Positions 10,235 through 21,500 of a stretch of DNA of 64,000 nucleotides are shown here, one piece after another. The stretch covers positions 44,643,539-44,707,538 of the forward strand of contig NC_073311.1 in assembly GCF_027595985.1 (NCBI RefSeq). Reading direction: 5' to 3'. Origin of the DNA: Sorex araneus (Eukaryota; Chordata; Mammalia; Eulipotyphla; Soricidae). The position numbers were made by a program, and so were the translations under genes. A model generated the notes under the pieces. That model was given only the letters and a program-made list of their open reading frames with translations. It was not told the DNA's origin and did not search any database. Every line of letters begins with the position of its first letter. Position 1 is the stretch's first letter.

Positions 10235-10721
10235 TGGTGGGGGATTTGCTTTATTCAATAAAAAACAATATATGTTTGTGGAATTAAATCTTGGCTGTGG
10301 TATAATAAGGGTGTGATCAGGTTTATGTGTGAGTCTGCTGGAAGCCCAATTACTTTAGGTTATATTTAGATTATTGCTAATTAATTGAAGTTGTTACAGT
10401 CGTTGTATATCTATAGTCCAGAGGCAAGCCTTGGAGCAGGATTTGTTTCCAGTCTCAGAATAAAGTATGTTTTGCTCTAATTCAAACCATTGTCACAATT
10501 CCAAATACGTTTTTAAAGGTTTCATTTCTCTTCTTTATTTGTGATGGTCTGAGTCCATTCTATACGAATAGGAACATAGTTGGAAATTCTCTATAAATCC
10601 CATTGTACTTATACTATCTATTTTAGTTCCTCAAGTACTTTCTTCCTTTGCAATCTTTGCTTGATCTTAGAGAATTTTTGAAGAAAGTGAATTGGAAGGG
10701 TTCCCTTATTTTTTTTGCTCA
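10234..10721. other. intergenic, nothing recognised
   Basis: AT-rich. No gene or repeat family recognised. Confidence 0.45.
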
Positions 10722-10905
10722 TTTCTTTATTTATTGGTTTGGGGGCCACATGCAGCATTGCCTGGGGTTTGATCATGGCTCTGTCCTTAGGGATCACCCT
10801 ACAGACAGGACCCTGGGACCATACGTGTTGTTTGGGATCAAACACAGGTCGGCCACATGTCAAGCCAGTGCCCTGACCTCTGTACTCTCTTTCCAGCTCC
10901 AAGAG
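10722..10905 (-). repeat. old tRNA-derived SINE, inverted
   Basis: Plus text 'ttgcctggggtttgatc', 'gggaccatacgtgttg', 'gggatcaaacacaggtcgg' and 'tgacctctgtactctc' follows the inverted SINE order at high divergence. Confidence 0.75.
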
Positions 10906-11247
10906 TTCCTTCAGTCTTGATTTCTAGTTTTAAATCATGAAGGTCTTTGGGCATCTTTTACTTGTGTCCTGTGTCTTGTTCCCTGGACCTGTTAACCATG
11001 AACTGAAGATATTGAATGACATCCAGCCTACCTATCACAATTACTTATTTAATATGGTTATAAGAGGCCTATTTTAAACAAAATGGCCCTCTTAGAATAA
11101 CCAAGAAATAAACTGGCATCAATTTCCTATAATTTTAGGATTTATTTACTTCTATAAACTATGTATACATAGATAATGGTTTGATTTCCTATCTGAGAAA
11201 CTAAGCACACCAAAACCTCATGCTTGCACACGATTTAAAAGCAGTTA
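10906..11247. other. intergenic, nothing recognised
   Basis: AT-rich. No gene or repeat family recognised. Confidence 0.45.
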
Positions 11248-11405
11248 GGAGCTAGAAAAAATAGTACAGTGGATAGGCACTTGTCTTACAAACAGCCAAC
11301 ATGGGTTCAATTCCCAGAACACCAAGCATTGACAGGAGTGATCCCTGATTACAGAGCCTGGAGCAAGCCCTGAGTACTGCCAGGTATGGCCCTAAAGACA
11401 AAAAA
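11248..11405 (+). repeat. old A-tailed tRNA-derived SINE
   Basis: 'ggagctagaaaaaatagtac' head, B box 'gggttcaattccc', 'aggagtgatccctgattac' and 'gccaggtatggccc' end with a short A-rich tail. Confidence 0.8.
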
Positions 11406-11459
11406 AATAAAGTAATCAACTTGGTGTTGGGAGAGGTATGTCAGGAGACACACACAGAA

Positions 11460-11960
11460 GTGCTAATTGCTTACTCATATCAAAACGGCAGGCTGAAACT
11501 CAGTATAGTAGATAAGATTTGGAATCAACCTAGATGTCCAAAGATAGATGAATAGGTCATAAAGATGTGGACTATATAAACAAAGGAATACTACACAGCT
11601 GTAAAGAATGATGAAGTCATGCAATTCAAAGCAACATGAATATAACTAGAAAATATCATGTTAAATGAAATAAGAAGTATAAGGATAAACATGGGATATC
11701 ACTTATATATGGTTTTCAGGATAACTGGATGAGGGAATGAAGTGGTTTAAATTAAAATGGGGGAGGGGATGCCCAAATAACCCTTGGCACCACAGTATAA
11801 GGAGGAGAAGGAAATAAATAGAATGCAGGAAGGGGGAAAAGACATAGATGGAAAGTAAAGGCAGGTAGTGGTCAAGGGCATTCTGGTACACTGATGATGT
11901 TAAGGAAGATTAATTCCAAATTTTTAAACCACAATATGTAATCATGATACACAAACTTTA
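11460..11960 (+). mobile_element. old L1 3' end (ORF2 tail and 3' UTR)
   Basis: The text 'ggaatcaacctagatgtcc', 'gaatactacacagctgtaa' and 'gaaataagaagtataagga' is the familiar end of mammalian L1 ORF2 at high divergence, followed by a purine-rich 3' UTR. No open frame survives. 5' truncated. Confidence 0.75.
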
Positions 11961-11979
11961 ACTGAGTTAGAAAAGACGC

Positions 11980-12200
11980 TTGGGGGCCAGAGCAATAGTA
12001 CAGCAGGTTGGCCATTTGCCTTGCACATGGCTGACCTGGATTTGATTCCAGCATCCCATGGTCCCCCAAGCACTGCCAGAAGTAATTTTTTAGTGCAGAG
12101 CCAGGAGTAACCCCTGAGCATTGCTGGGTGTGAACCAAAAACAAACAAACCAACAAACAAAAACCCAAACCAAAACAATTAAAACAAAAAAAATTAAAAG
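11980..12200 (+). repeat. A-tailed tRNA-derived SINE with long tail
   Basis: Head 'ggggccagagcaatagtac', mid block 'ccaggagtaacccctgagc', end 'gggtgtgaaccaaaaac' and a ~60-base (CAAA)n-rich tail. Confidence 0.9.
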
Positions 12201-12201
12201 G

Positions 12202-12348
12202 TGAATGAACAGTTCGATGCTCTTAGTATTCCCGGAATGAACAGACTCCATTGGGCTACACTAACACTCGACAGGAACAAATGGAGACGTTACTGGTGCC
12301 TGCTCGAGCAAATCAATGGGCAACGGGATGACAAGTGATACAAGTGAA
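12202..12348 (+). mobile_element. RTE 3' terminal fragment
   Basis: This 5'-truncated piece aligns by eye with the reverse complement of 18511-18660. Both contain 'gatgctctta/gaagctcttc', 'cattgg(g)ctacacta', 'ggagac(g/a)ttactggtgc' and 'tgctcgagcaaat', and both end 'gatgacaagtgatacaagtga'-like. It is an independent copy of the RTE 3' end, not a SINE, because the tRNA head is absent. It shows that the shared 3' tail belongs to the RTE element itself. Confidence 0.8.
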
Positions 12349-12420
12349 AAGGTGCTTGTAAAGAGGGCAGGCTGCAGGTAGGTGGTGGGGGATATGGGGA
12401 AGGAGGTCCTAAGAACACTG
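12349..12420 (+). mobile_element. L1 3' UTR piece, left of SINE insertion
   Basis: Continues past the SINE as 12659 onward ('taggaacactggtggaggg'). The two parts are joined by the SINE target duplication. Confidence 0.5.
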
Positions 12421-12658
12421 TCACTGTCATCCCCTTGCTCATTGATTTGTTTGAGCAGGCACCAGTAATGTCTCTCATTGAGAGACTTATTGTTACTGTT
12501 TTTGGCATATCCAATATGCACGGGTAGCTTGCCAGGCTCTGCCGCGCGGGCTTGATACTCTCGGTAGCTTGCTGGGCTCTCCGAGAGGGGCGGAGGAATC
12601 GAACTCAGGTTGGCCGCATGAAAGCCGAACACCCAACCACTGTGCTATCGCTCCAGGC
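12421..12658 (-). repeat. RTE-tailed tRNA-derived SINE with target duplication
   Basis: On plus it starts 'tcactgtcatccccttgctc' and ends at the inverted head 'gtgctatcgctccaggc'. The 13-bp flank cctaagaacactg (12408-12420) recurs with one change at 12659-12671. It is inserted in an L1 3' UTR. Confidence 0.92.
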
Positions 12659-12945
12659 CCTAGGAACACTGGTGGAGGGAAATTGACATTGGTGGGATCA
12701 GTGCAGAAACATTGTATATCTGAAACTCTACTATGAATAAGTTTGTATATTAAAACTAAAACAAACAAAAGGCAGACTGGTGGGTAATGGCAAGTAGTGG
12801 TAAGAAACCTGGGGACACTGGTGGAGAGAAGTTGACACATGTGGTGGACTGGTGCTGGAACTTAGTATACCTAAAATTCAACTATGACTAACTTTGCAAA
12901 TCACACTGTACTAGTAAACATAATTATTATTTTTTTTAATTAAGT
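12659..12945 (+). mobile_element. old L1 3' ends, two similar units
   Basis: Two successive blocks both read 'acactggtggag(g/a)gaa', 'aattgacattgg / agttgacacatg' and 'ctgaaactctactatgaat / ctaaaattcaactatgact'. These are features of old L1 3' UTRs. The doubling suggests two insertions or a local duplication. Confidence 0.65.
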
Positions 12946-13349
12946 ACAAGCTCTCCAAAACCCATGCAATAAGAGAACTATTGTTCATTAGTCCACTGAA
13001 ACTCAAGAACGCATTTGCATAGGACTTCTGATACAATTTTCTATCAAAACTATAAATGTAGACGCTAAAAGTAGTTGAGGCATGGACTGTTTTTACTTCT
13101 CCTGAAAGTTTAGTTTGTAGTGAGGCCAGAAAGCACCGATAGCAAACTAGTTACTACCTAAATAGCTGTGTCTTTAAAATTCCATTTTGTTTTTTTCTGA
13201 AATAAAAGAATTTTCAAAGGTTGAGCTTAAGTCATATCCTGCTTTCATTGATTTTCAAGAAAATGAGTTCTCTGTAAATACCGTGACTGAAATTTTCTAT
13301 CTGACTTCGAATGAAAGGAAACAACACTATTCTGAAGTGGGAAATAGTC
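12946..13349. other. AT-rich intergenic DNA
   Basis: No gene or repeat family recognised. Confidence 0.45.
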
Positions 13350-13480
13350 AGATGGGCTGAAGCAAATGCTTTGTCTGCAGGAGGCCTGGATTTGGTCCTC
13401 AGCACCATATAGATCCCCATGTACCGGATGAACAGCAGTTCCTGTGCACTGTTAGGTACGGTTAGACACCAAACTCACAT
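13350..13480 (+). repeat. old diverged SINE
   Basis: 'gggctgaagcaaatgcttt', 'ggatttggtcctcagcacc' and 'tgcactgttaggtacgg' follow the SINE order. Confidence 0.5.
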
Positions 13481-13577
13481 TTATCCAAGTCACTATATTA
13501 CTTGGAGAATCACTTTCCTAAATTGGGCTTCAGTAGAAGAACGATATAGCATAGGCTGGAGCAAGAATTCCCACCAT

Positions 13578-13735
13578 TAAAGACTGGAGAGATAGTACCG
13601 AGGGTAAGGCCCTTGCTTTGCACACGGCTAATCCAGGTTCCTTCAATCACTGACACCACACGTGATCCTTAGAAACTGCCAGCAGTGACCCTGAGCACAG
13701 CAGGTTATGGCTCAGTATTCCCATCCCCAAAATGA
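13578..13735 (+). repeat. old diverged SINE
   Basis: 'aaagactggagagatagtac', 'tttgcacacggctaatcc' and 'cagcagtgaccctgagcac' follow the SINE order. Confidence 0.7.
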
Positions 13736-13839
13736 GTTTCCATCATTCAAAATCATATGTTTTGTTTTGCCAGCTTAGCAAATCACAAAGTGCAGGATTT
13801 CCAGTTAAATTTGCATCTCTGATAAACAATGAATTTTAA

Positions 13840-14095
13840 ATATGCAAATTTCCTTGCATGCTCCTGGCTCCATTTCAAGTCCCAGCATGGCACGGCCCCT
13901 GAGCATCACCAGGGTTTACCCCAGGTCCCAAGCACTGCTGGTGTGGGTTTAGTAATCTCTAGCACAGCAGGGCCTGAGCAGCACCATACCCTTGATCCTT
14001 GCACTGCACTGTCAGCCCAGGTTAGAGCAGAATGGAGAATCACTGTTAGTGACCCCTGAGTATCACTTGGAAGCCCTCCAAAAGCAAAAACATAC
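13840..14095 (+). repeat. possible old SINE-like element
   Basis: 'ggcacggcccctgagcatc', 'gtcccaagcactgctgg' and 'tgacccctgagtatcac' resemble SINE body blocks, repeated within one stretch that ends A-rich. The family is uncertain. Confidence 0.4.
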
Positions 14096-14549
14096 GCATC
14101 CGCCCACTACCCATCTCCTACAGACATCCAAGAACTAACGTGGTAGTGGAACTGAGATTTCAGATTTTAATTCCTCTTTGTGATGTAAATTCCCTCTAGT
14201 GAAGAAATATTTTAAGGCCAGAATAAATAATCTCACATGTGCATTTTGTCTCTCATTGATATATTAATAAAATGTTGCTCAGTACAAAGGTAGCTTTCTT
14301 TATTGGAATGACTTAATTTTACATCTATATTAAAACTACCAAGTTAACTGAAATTTAAGGATTCAACAGAAATAAATTTGGGGACTTGGTTAGTTAAGAC
14401 AAAGTTTTCAGGATTATATGTGATCTTTTAAAATAATAGCAATTTAATAATTCTTTGTCATGGATACTTTTGGATTTCTTTCATCATTTGATCACTTGGA
14501 GATTATGGAGCACCTGTTCTATGTCAGGAACTGGATATATAAGAATAAG
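14096..14549. other. AT-rich intergenic DNA
   Basis: No gene or repeat family recognised. Confidence 0.45.
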
Positions 14550-14740
14550 ACATGGCCAGAGAGAGAGTACAGTGGGTAGGGAACGGGCACTGCATGTGAC
14601 CTTCTGAATTGGATCCCTGGCATCCCATATGGTCCCCTGAGCCTACCAGGAGTGATCCATGAGCACAAAGCCAGGAGTCAGCCCTGAACATGGCCGGGTG
14701 TGGTCCAAAACAACAAAACAAAAGGAGAATAAGGCAATGA
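14550..14740 (+). repeat. A-tailed tRNA-derived SINE
   Basis: 'catggccagagagagagtac' head, 'catcccatatggtcccctg' block, 'gccaggagtcagccctgaa' and a CAAAA-rich tail. Confidence 0.85.
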
Positions 14741-15312
14741 TCCCCTCCTTTAAGAATTTCAGTTAAATAAGCAAAAGAACACACAATCAAGCACAAGAAA
14801 TTGTAGTTTCTATAGTACCTCGGAAATATGCACCTCAAATTTGCTAAGAAAACAGAAGTACTTTGAAGCTCAGTGACTAGATGAAACTTTTTCAAAAATT
14901 GCTTTAATTATGTGCTTATTGTGACTAGCAATAATGGTGTTAATTTAAATTAGCCCATTGTCTAAATGAATCTTCACACAATCTTGTGCCATAGAATTAT
15001 TCCCTTATTTTCAGGTGAGAAAAATGAGGCTCAATGAAGCAGAATCACTTCCCTGTGCACATGTCTTCTGAAAGGTGGCCCGACAGCTGCTTACCAGGAG
15101 TCAGAGACCATGAAGGACTGCATCGAAGAGGTCAATGGATTTTGTGCTTTCAGAGTAGACTTCTAGAGATAGCACCAATCACAAATTATCTATTTCTGAT
15201 GTAAAATACTAGAATAACCTGAATATTATTATACTAGTGCCTGGAATTTCCTCTGAATTACCCACTTATTTCTTAACTGTTGACATTATGATCCAGAAAA
15301 TAACCATAGATT
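14741..15312. other. intergenic, nothing recognised
   Basis: No gene or repeat family recognised. Confidence 0.45.
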
Positions 15313-15563
15313 ATCACTGTATCACTGTCATCCCGTTGCTCATCCATTTGCTCGAGTGGGCACCAGTAGTATTTCCATTGTGAGACTTGTTGTTACTGTT
15401 TTTGGCATATTGAATATGCCACGGGTAACTTGCCAGGTTCTGTTGTGCGGGCAAGATACTCTCAGTAGCTTGCCAGGCTCTCCGAGAGGGACAGAGGAAT
15501 CAAACCCAGGTCGGCCGCGTGCAAGACAAACATCCTACCCCCTGTGTTATCACGACAGCACCA
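15313..15563 (-). repeat. RTE-tailed tRNA-derived SINE
   Basis: On plus it starts with the inverted tail 'tatcactgtatcactgtc', then 'catcccgttgctcatcc', the 'ttttggcatattgaatatgcc' type centre, 'ctccgagagggacagagga' and the inverted tRNA head. Confidence 0.9.
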
Positions 15564-16321
15564 TAGATTATAGCATAAAAAATCCTATATAGATATTTCC
15601 TCAACATTAGTTACATAATCTGAAAGGACATTATCTATCAGAGTAATTAATTCTGGGAGACATTCAGGTAGTTGTGGCAGTGAATAAATTAAAAAATTAA
15701 GTATTGTAATAATAACAATGTTGCATGACTTTATAAAATCTTTCAATAATAAAGATTATACTTATAGTATCATAAAACAGATATAAAACTATGACATTAG
15801 ACTGAAGTATTTTAATTTTCACATATAGGTTTTTAAAAGGTGAAATGTCAGGCACTTCATTTTCAAACTAATATTAGCAAACTTGACCAAGTATTCTTTA
15901 ATAAGAATAGCATCATAATAAATTTTGGGGAAAATCCATTATATGAACACATTAAGAAAGTTATTTATTATCTTGATAGATACAGGATAAAATGATATGG
16001 ATTAATGGATCCATTAATTACAAGCAGTTGAACATCACACAAATATTTACTAAAAGTATCTGACACCTGGGACCATACTTACATTAAAAGTATTAAAATA
16101 GACAAAGTGAACTGCTTTCAATAGATGTCATACTGGTACTAACCTTGATGAGAGAAATGATGAACTGGGGTAAGACAAGGAAAGGTGTTGAAAGTGGGCT
16201 AAGGTTATATTTCTTAATCAAGGCATCGGTTAGAAAGGTGTGTAAAATCCATTGTATGTGAAAATCCATTAAGCCATGTGTATTTTTTGAGGAATATTTT
16301 AATTCAATAAAAAGTAAAATC
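15564..16321. other. AT-rich intergenic DNA
   Basis: No gene or repeat family recognised. Confidence 0.45.
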
Positions 16322-16515
16322 AGGGGCTGGAGCGATAGTACAGCGGGTAGGACATTTGTCGTGCATGCAGCCGGCCTGAGTTCGATTCCCAGCATCCCAT
16401 ATGGTCCCCTGAGCACCTCCAGGAATAATTCCTGAGTACAAAGCCAAGATTAACTCCTGTGCATCGCCAGGTGTGACCCAAAAAGCAAAAATAAAATAAA
16501 ATAAAATAAAATATA
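16322..16515 (+). repeat. A-tailed tRNA-derived SINE
   Basis: 'aggggctggagcgatagtac' head, 'catatggtcccctgagcac' block and an (AAAAT)n tail. Confidence 0.93.
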
Positions 16516-16823
16516 TAAGTAAATAAACCCTAAACAGCAGTCTATGGGTGTATTAGGTCTTGATGAAGCATCATAAACAGCCTGGAGGGAGAAGTTTATA
16601 TTATGGGATTGCTCATTCACACTAGATGATAGAACATATTCTAGTGAGTATACATATAAAATTGTACTATATACAGTGGAATACTAGTCAGCTATAATAA
16701 AGATAAAATCCTGTCCTTCACAATAATGAGTATAGACCTTTGATTGAGGAAATAAATAAAATAGATGAAAAAAAGACAAACAATACATAGTTTGACTCAG
16801 ACATGGTACATAAAAAAACTATA
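16516..16823. other. intergenic, possible degraded L1 3' end
   Basis: 'tggaatactagtcagctata' near 16677-16697 recalls the L1 ORF2 end, but too little is left to be sure. Confidence 0.3.
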
Positions 16824-17008
16824 GGGGCTGGAGCAATAGCACATCGGGTAGGGTGTTTGCCTTGCACATGGCTGACCCCATTTTGATTCCCAGCATCCCA
16901 TATGGTCCCCTGAGCACTGCCAGGAGTAATTCCTGAGTGCAAAGCCAGGAGTAACCTCTGTGCATCGCCAGGTGTGACACAAAAAGCAAAAAATAAAAAT
17001 AATAAGAC
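16824..17008 (+). repeat. A-tailed tRNA-derived SINE
   Basis: 'aggggctggagcaatagcac' head, good body blocks, 'ggtgtgacacaaaaagc' end and an A-rich tail. Confidence 0.93.
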
Positions 17009-18510
17009 AAAATATAGAAACACCCTTTTGCCTATAAAACCAAATTGATAGGCAAAACCAAATTTATAACCAAACCATTAAAGAAGGGGGAAATGGGTTG
17101 GTAAACTGAGTAAAAGAGATAAATTGCATGGTAAAAAATAAAATTGGACTTTTAGCAATGAATGTAATTATATAATAATATGGAATTGTGATGATGTATA
17201 TCTAAAATCTACAAAATGTTATGAACCAATGTTATTTCGATTAATTTTTTTAAGTTGCAGAAGCATGAAAAAAAGTTTTAGCTAAGCTAGTAATAGGAAA
17301 TGCAGATTATATAAAGAAACACTATTACTTACCAAACTGGAAAGTTTTATATATTTTAAAAATAATAGTTAATGCTGATAAATATGGCATAAAAATTTGG
17401 GTACCTCTGGAGTGAGGATACTACTTTAATTCCATTTGGAAAATATTTTGGTTATATATAGTAGAAACCTAAAAGTACTTTTTGCTCTGGTAATTTAGGA
17501 AATCAAAACCAAGGAAATAGTATGAATTTCAGAAAAGACTATGATCAAAAGTTGTGTATTAGAACATTATTTTTGAAGCTAAGACAAGCGGCATTTAAAT
17601 ACCTGACAAAACAATAATTGAATAAGAATAGTGAGTAGAGCAGGGAAAATGTCAAGGTATGTCTAGCTGCCATTCCTTCAATCTCTTTGTCTTCATCTCC
17701 CAGAGAGTTGGTACAATGCTTAGCTTGCTCATGCCTATGAGTTTTGAAGAATTTTAGGCTCTTTGCTATTAGAAAAGTTGCCCTTTATAGTCATAATGTA
17801 CTTGGCTTTGCAGTCTTTTACATCTAGATTACAATTTCCTAGGCATAAATTAGATATTTCCATTTATTATTCATGCTCAAATTATTTAATTATTAATGAG
17901 TGCAACATTGATAACTAGATCAATTTATTATAAATTGATACTTACTGAGCATATTATTACAATGGAAATTGATACCACTTGATAGTTCATAGACTAGCGT
18001 CAATTGCCTTTCAGGAAAATCTAATCTCTCCTGAAAGAGTCCCAAGGCAACTATAAACACAGCTCTCCATGCCAGCTTGTAAGATCAAGATCCCTTAGTC
18101 TGTAGCCAGTAGATAGCCGAGCATTCCAGCCCTTCTTAACCCGCAACCTGTATCTCCCAAGGACATTTAGACTCTCACCAGATTAGTCTCAATAGCCCAG
18201 AAGATTTCTACCTCCAAGGGAAAATAAAGTTTTGGGAATCAAATAAACTGTGATTTGGATAAGGCAACACATTCAGAACTGTCAGCATAGCCTTCTGACT
18301 AAAAGTCAGATTGCTTCATTTTGTTTTGGACACATTACCTGGGTGTAACTTCATTGCTTAAACAAATCATTGTGGGAAAATTCACTTGTTGCAATTTCCC
18401 CAAGTGTTCCATGGTAGTAACCATCTTTGTGGAACTAATTGGAAGACTAAATAAGATACCCTGTGTGAAATTTTGAGAATAATTTTTAAAAGTTATGAGT
18501 TCATATATCT
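17009..18510. other. AT-rich intergenic DNA, no gene
   Basis: 1.5 kb with no supported frame. A weak L1-like 3' remnant may lie at about 17030-17250. The rest is unassigned. Confidence 0.4.
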
Positions 18511-21500
18511 ATATCACTTGTATCACTTGTCATCCCGTCCTCATCAATTTGCTCGAGCGAGCACCAGTAATGTCTCCATTCGTCTCTGTCACGTGCTAGT
18601 GTAGCCAATGGCGTCTGCTCGCTCCAGGAACATGAAGAGCTTCAAGCCGTTCGTTCAGGGTCTTGACAAAGAAATCTGACCATCTCGTATGGGGGCAGCC
18701 AGGCATTCTTATGCCGCCTGTGGAATCCAGTTGGTAACAGCTCTAGTCCAGTAGTTGTCTCCAAATAGCATTACGTGTCTGACCCATCTGATTTTCGTTT
18801 TTTTGTTTTTAATTTTTTATTGAGTCACCATGTGGAAAGTTACAAAGTTTTCAGGTTTAAATCTCAGTTATACAATGCTCGAATACCAATCCCTTCACCA
18901 GTGCTCATATTCCACCACCAAGAATCCCAGTATAGCTCCACCCCGCCCCCTCACACCCCAACCCCCCCACGCCCCTAGCCCCCCCACCCTGAGCCCCCCC
19001 CCCGCCTGTGTAACTAATAAATTTCACTTTACTTTCACTTTGATTGCATACAATATTTCAACAAAACTCACTATTATTGTTTGGAGAGTCTCTCCCCTAA
19101 AGTCAGACCTGCTGAAAAGGAAGCATTAGGTAATTTGTTTTCCATTGCTGAGGATGAAGAGGTATGAGGTCGAGTGACCACACTTAGCGGCCTCTCAGTT
19201 TTGGGTTTCTGTAATTTAGTATTTTAGTAACTAAGTCCAGAGAGATATCTGCCAGAAGTTGCATCGTTGCCAACTTGTACTTCTCAGTTACATTATATTC
19301 CACATATGAGTGCAATCTTTCTATGTCTGTCTCTTTCTGTCTGACTCATTTCACTCAACATGATACTTTCCATGTTGATCCACTTGTATGCAAATTTCAT
19401 GACTTCATGTTTCCTGACAGCTACATAGTATTCCATTGTGTAAATATACCAGAGTTTCTTTAGCCAATCATCTGTTTTCGAGCACTCTGGTTTTTTCCAT
19501 ATTGTGGCTATTGTGAACAGAGCGGCAATGAACATGGAAATGCAGATGTCATCTCTACTATACCTTTTTGCCTCTCCGGGATATATTCCCAGGAGTGGTA
19601 TTGCTGGGTCAAATGGGAGCTCAATTTCTAACTTTTTGAGAATCGTCCATATTGTTTTCCAAAAGGGCTGAACCAGTCGGCATTCCCACCAGCAGTGAAG
19701 GAGAGTCCCTTTCTCCCCACATCCACGCCAACACCGGTTGCTTTTGTTTTTGGGGATGTGGGCCAGTCTCTGTGGTGTGAGATGATATCTCATTGTTGTT
19801 TTGATCTGCATCTCCCTGATGATTAGTGATGTTGAACATTTTCTCATGTGCCTCTTAGCCATTCGGATTTCTTCTTTGGAAAAGTTTCTGTTCATTTCAT
19901 CAGCCCATTTTTTGATCGGGTTGGCAGTTTTCTTCTTGTGGAGTTCAACCAGTGCATTGTATATCCTTGTTATCAACCCTTTATCGGAGACCCATCTGAT
20001 TTTCGACGCCTTGGCAAACCCTGATTCTCGATGGGTGATGGAGGGAGGTCAGAACTCCAAATTCCTTCTCTCACGTAAATGAAATATGATATTCCAAGCA
20101 TGGCTCTTTCCATTTGTCTTTGGGAGACCCAAATAGCGTTCTCATCCTATTTTTGTAGGGCCCAGGTCTCTGAGATGTATGCTAGTGCAGGAAGAATTGT
20201 GGAATCAAAAAGATGTGCCCAGAGCTGGAGATTCTTCATCCTCTTAACTTCTTTGTTGCTCTTAAAGGCGTTCCACACTGCTCTCTTCCTCCTGCACAGC
20301 TCAGATGCTAGGTTGTTTGTGATGTTGAGTTCTCTATCTAGGTATACATAACTGCTGCCTTTGGAGATGTTCATTCCATTGAGAACAAATGGAATGTCAG
20401 GAACTAGTTTATTTCTCATGAACATTTTCTTTGTAAGATTCAGCTGTAGTCCAGCCTTTCCACACTCATGGTTGAAGTCGGCCAACATTCATGCCACTTG
20501 GCTAATGCTTGGTGTTATTAGAACGATGTCATCAGCGAAATGGAGGTGGTGTAGTTGTCGACCATCTTCACTCCCATTCCTTCTCAGTCCAGTTGTCACA
20601 TGACATTCTCGAGGGTGGCACTGAAGAGTTTTGGTGAAATGGTGTAACCCCACCAAACCCCTCTCTTTACATCCATGATCACTTCCTTGTAGAATGGTGA
20701 GATCCTGGTGGTGAATCCATAATATAGCTCATGGAGGATCCTGTGAATTGAGTTTGAATGTTCTGTTTGGCTAGGGCTTCGATGACCATTTCAGTTTCAA
20801 CAGAATCAAAGGCCTTCTTTAAATCAATGAACATTAGACAGAGAGGCGTCTTGAACTCTCGAGAAACCTCAATGAGGTTGGTCACCATGTGGACATGGTC
20901 GATCGTGCTGAATCTTTTTCGGAACCCGGCTTGCTCTCATGGTTGTCCTTCATCTAGTGTTCTGCTAATCCTATTCAGGATGACTCAAGTGAATAACCTG
21001 TAGACGACAGACAACAGGCAGATTGTGGCATAGTTGCCAATGTTGTGGATGTCTCCCTTTTTTGTACAACAGACTGGTCCTGCTGGTTTTCCATTGGGAT
21101 GGAACCGTGCATTCAGACAGGTAGGGTGTGAAGAGCTGAGCCAGTGTATTGGCAGAGTGCTGGTGGCAGATTTTTCAGGTGTTCGGGTCTGACCTTGTCT
21201 GGACCGGGTGCTGTACGCTTCTTTACCAACGAAATGGCATGTCGGATTTAGGAAGGGAGAACACTTGAAACGACATATCTATCCTACAGAATTTGGTATG
21301 TGGGCAGGTAGATGTGGCTATCAAAGATCCAAGTAGAGGTCATGGATAACCTTTTCCTTTGCCCTTCTGGAAGATGTGATAGATCCATCAGGACATTGGA
21401 GGGCAGTCATCTTGGTCTTATAGTTGGGGAAGGACAGGTGGGCGTTGAGAATACTTTTCCCAACTTCTGTTGCTCTTTTTTCTTTGAGGTCTTCCTTTAT

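Noticed and set aside
12261..12840. Several minus-strand frames of 70-120 codons
   Set aside because: They cover the RTE-tailed SINE, the RTE fragment and L1 3' UTRs; no protein family.
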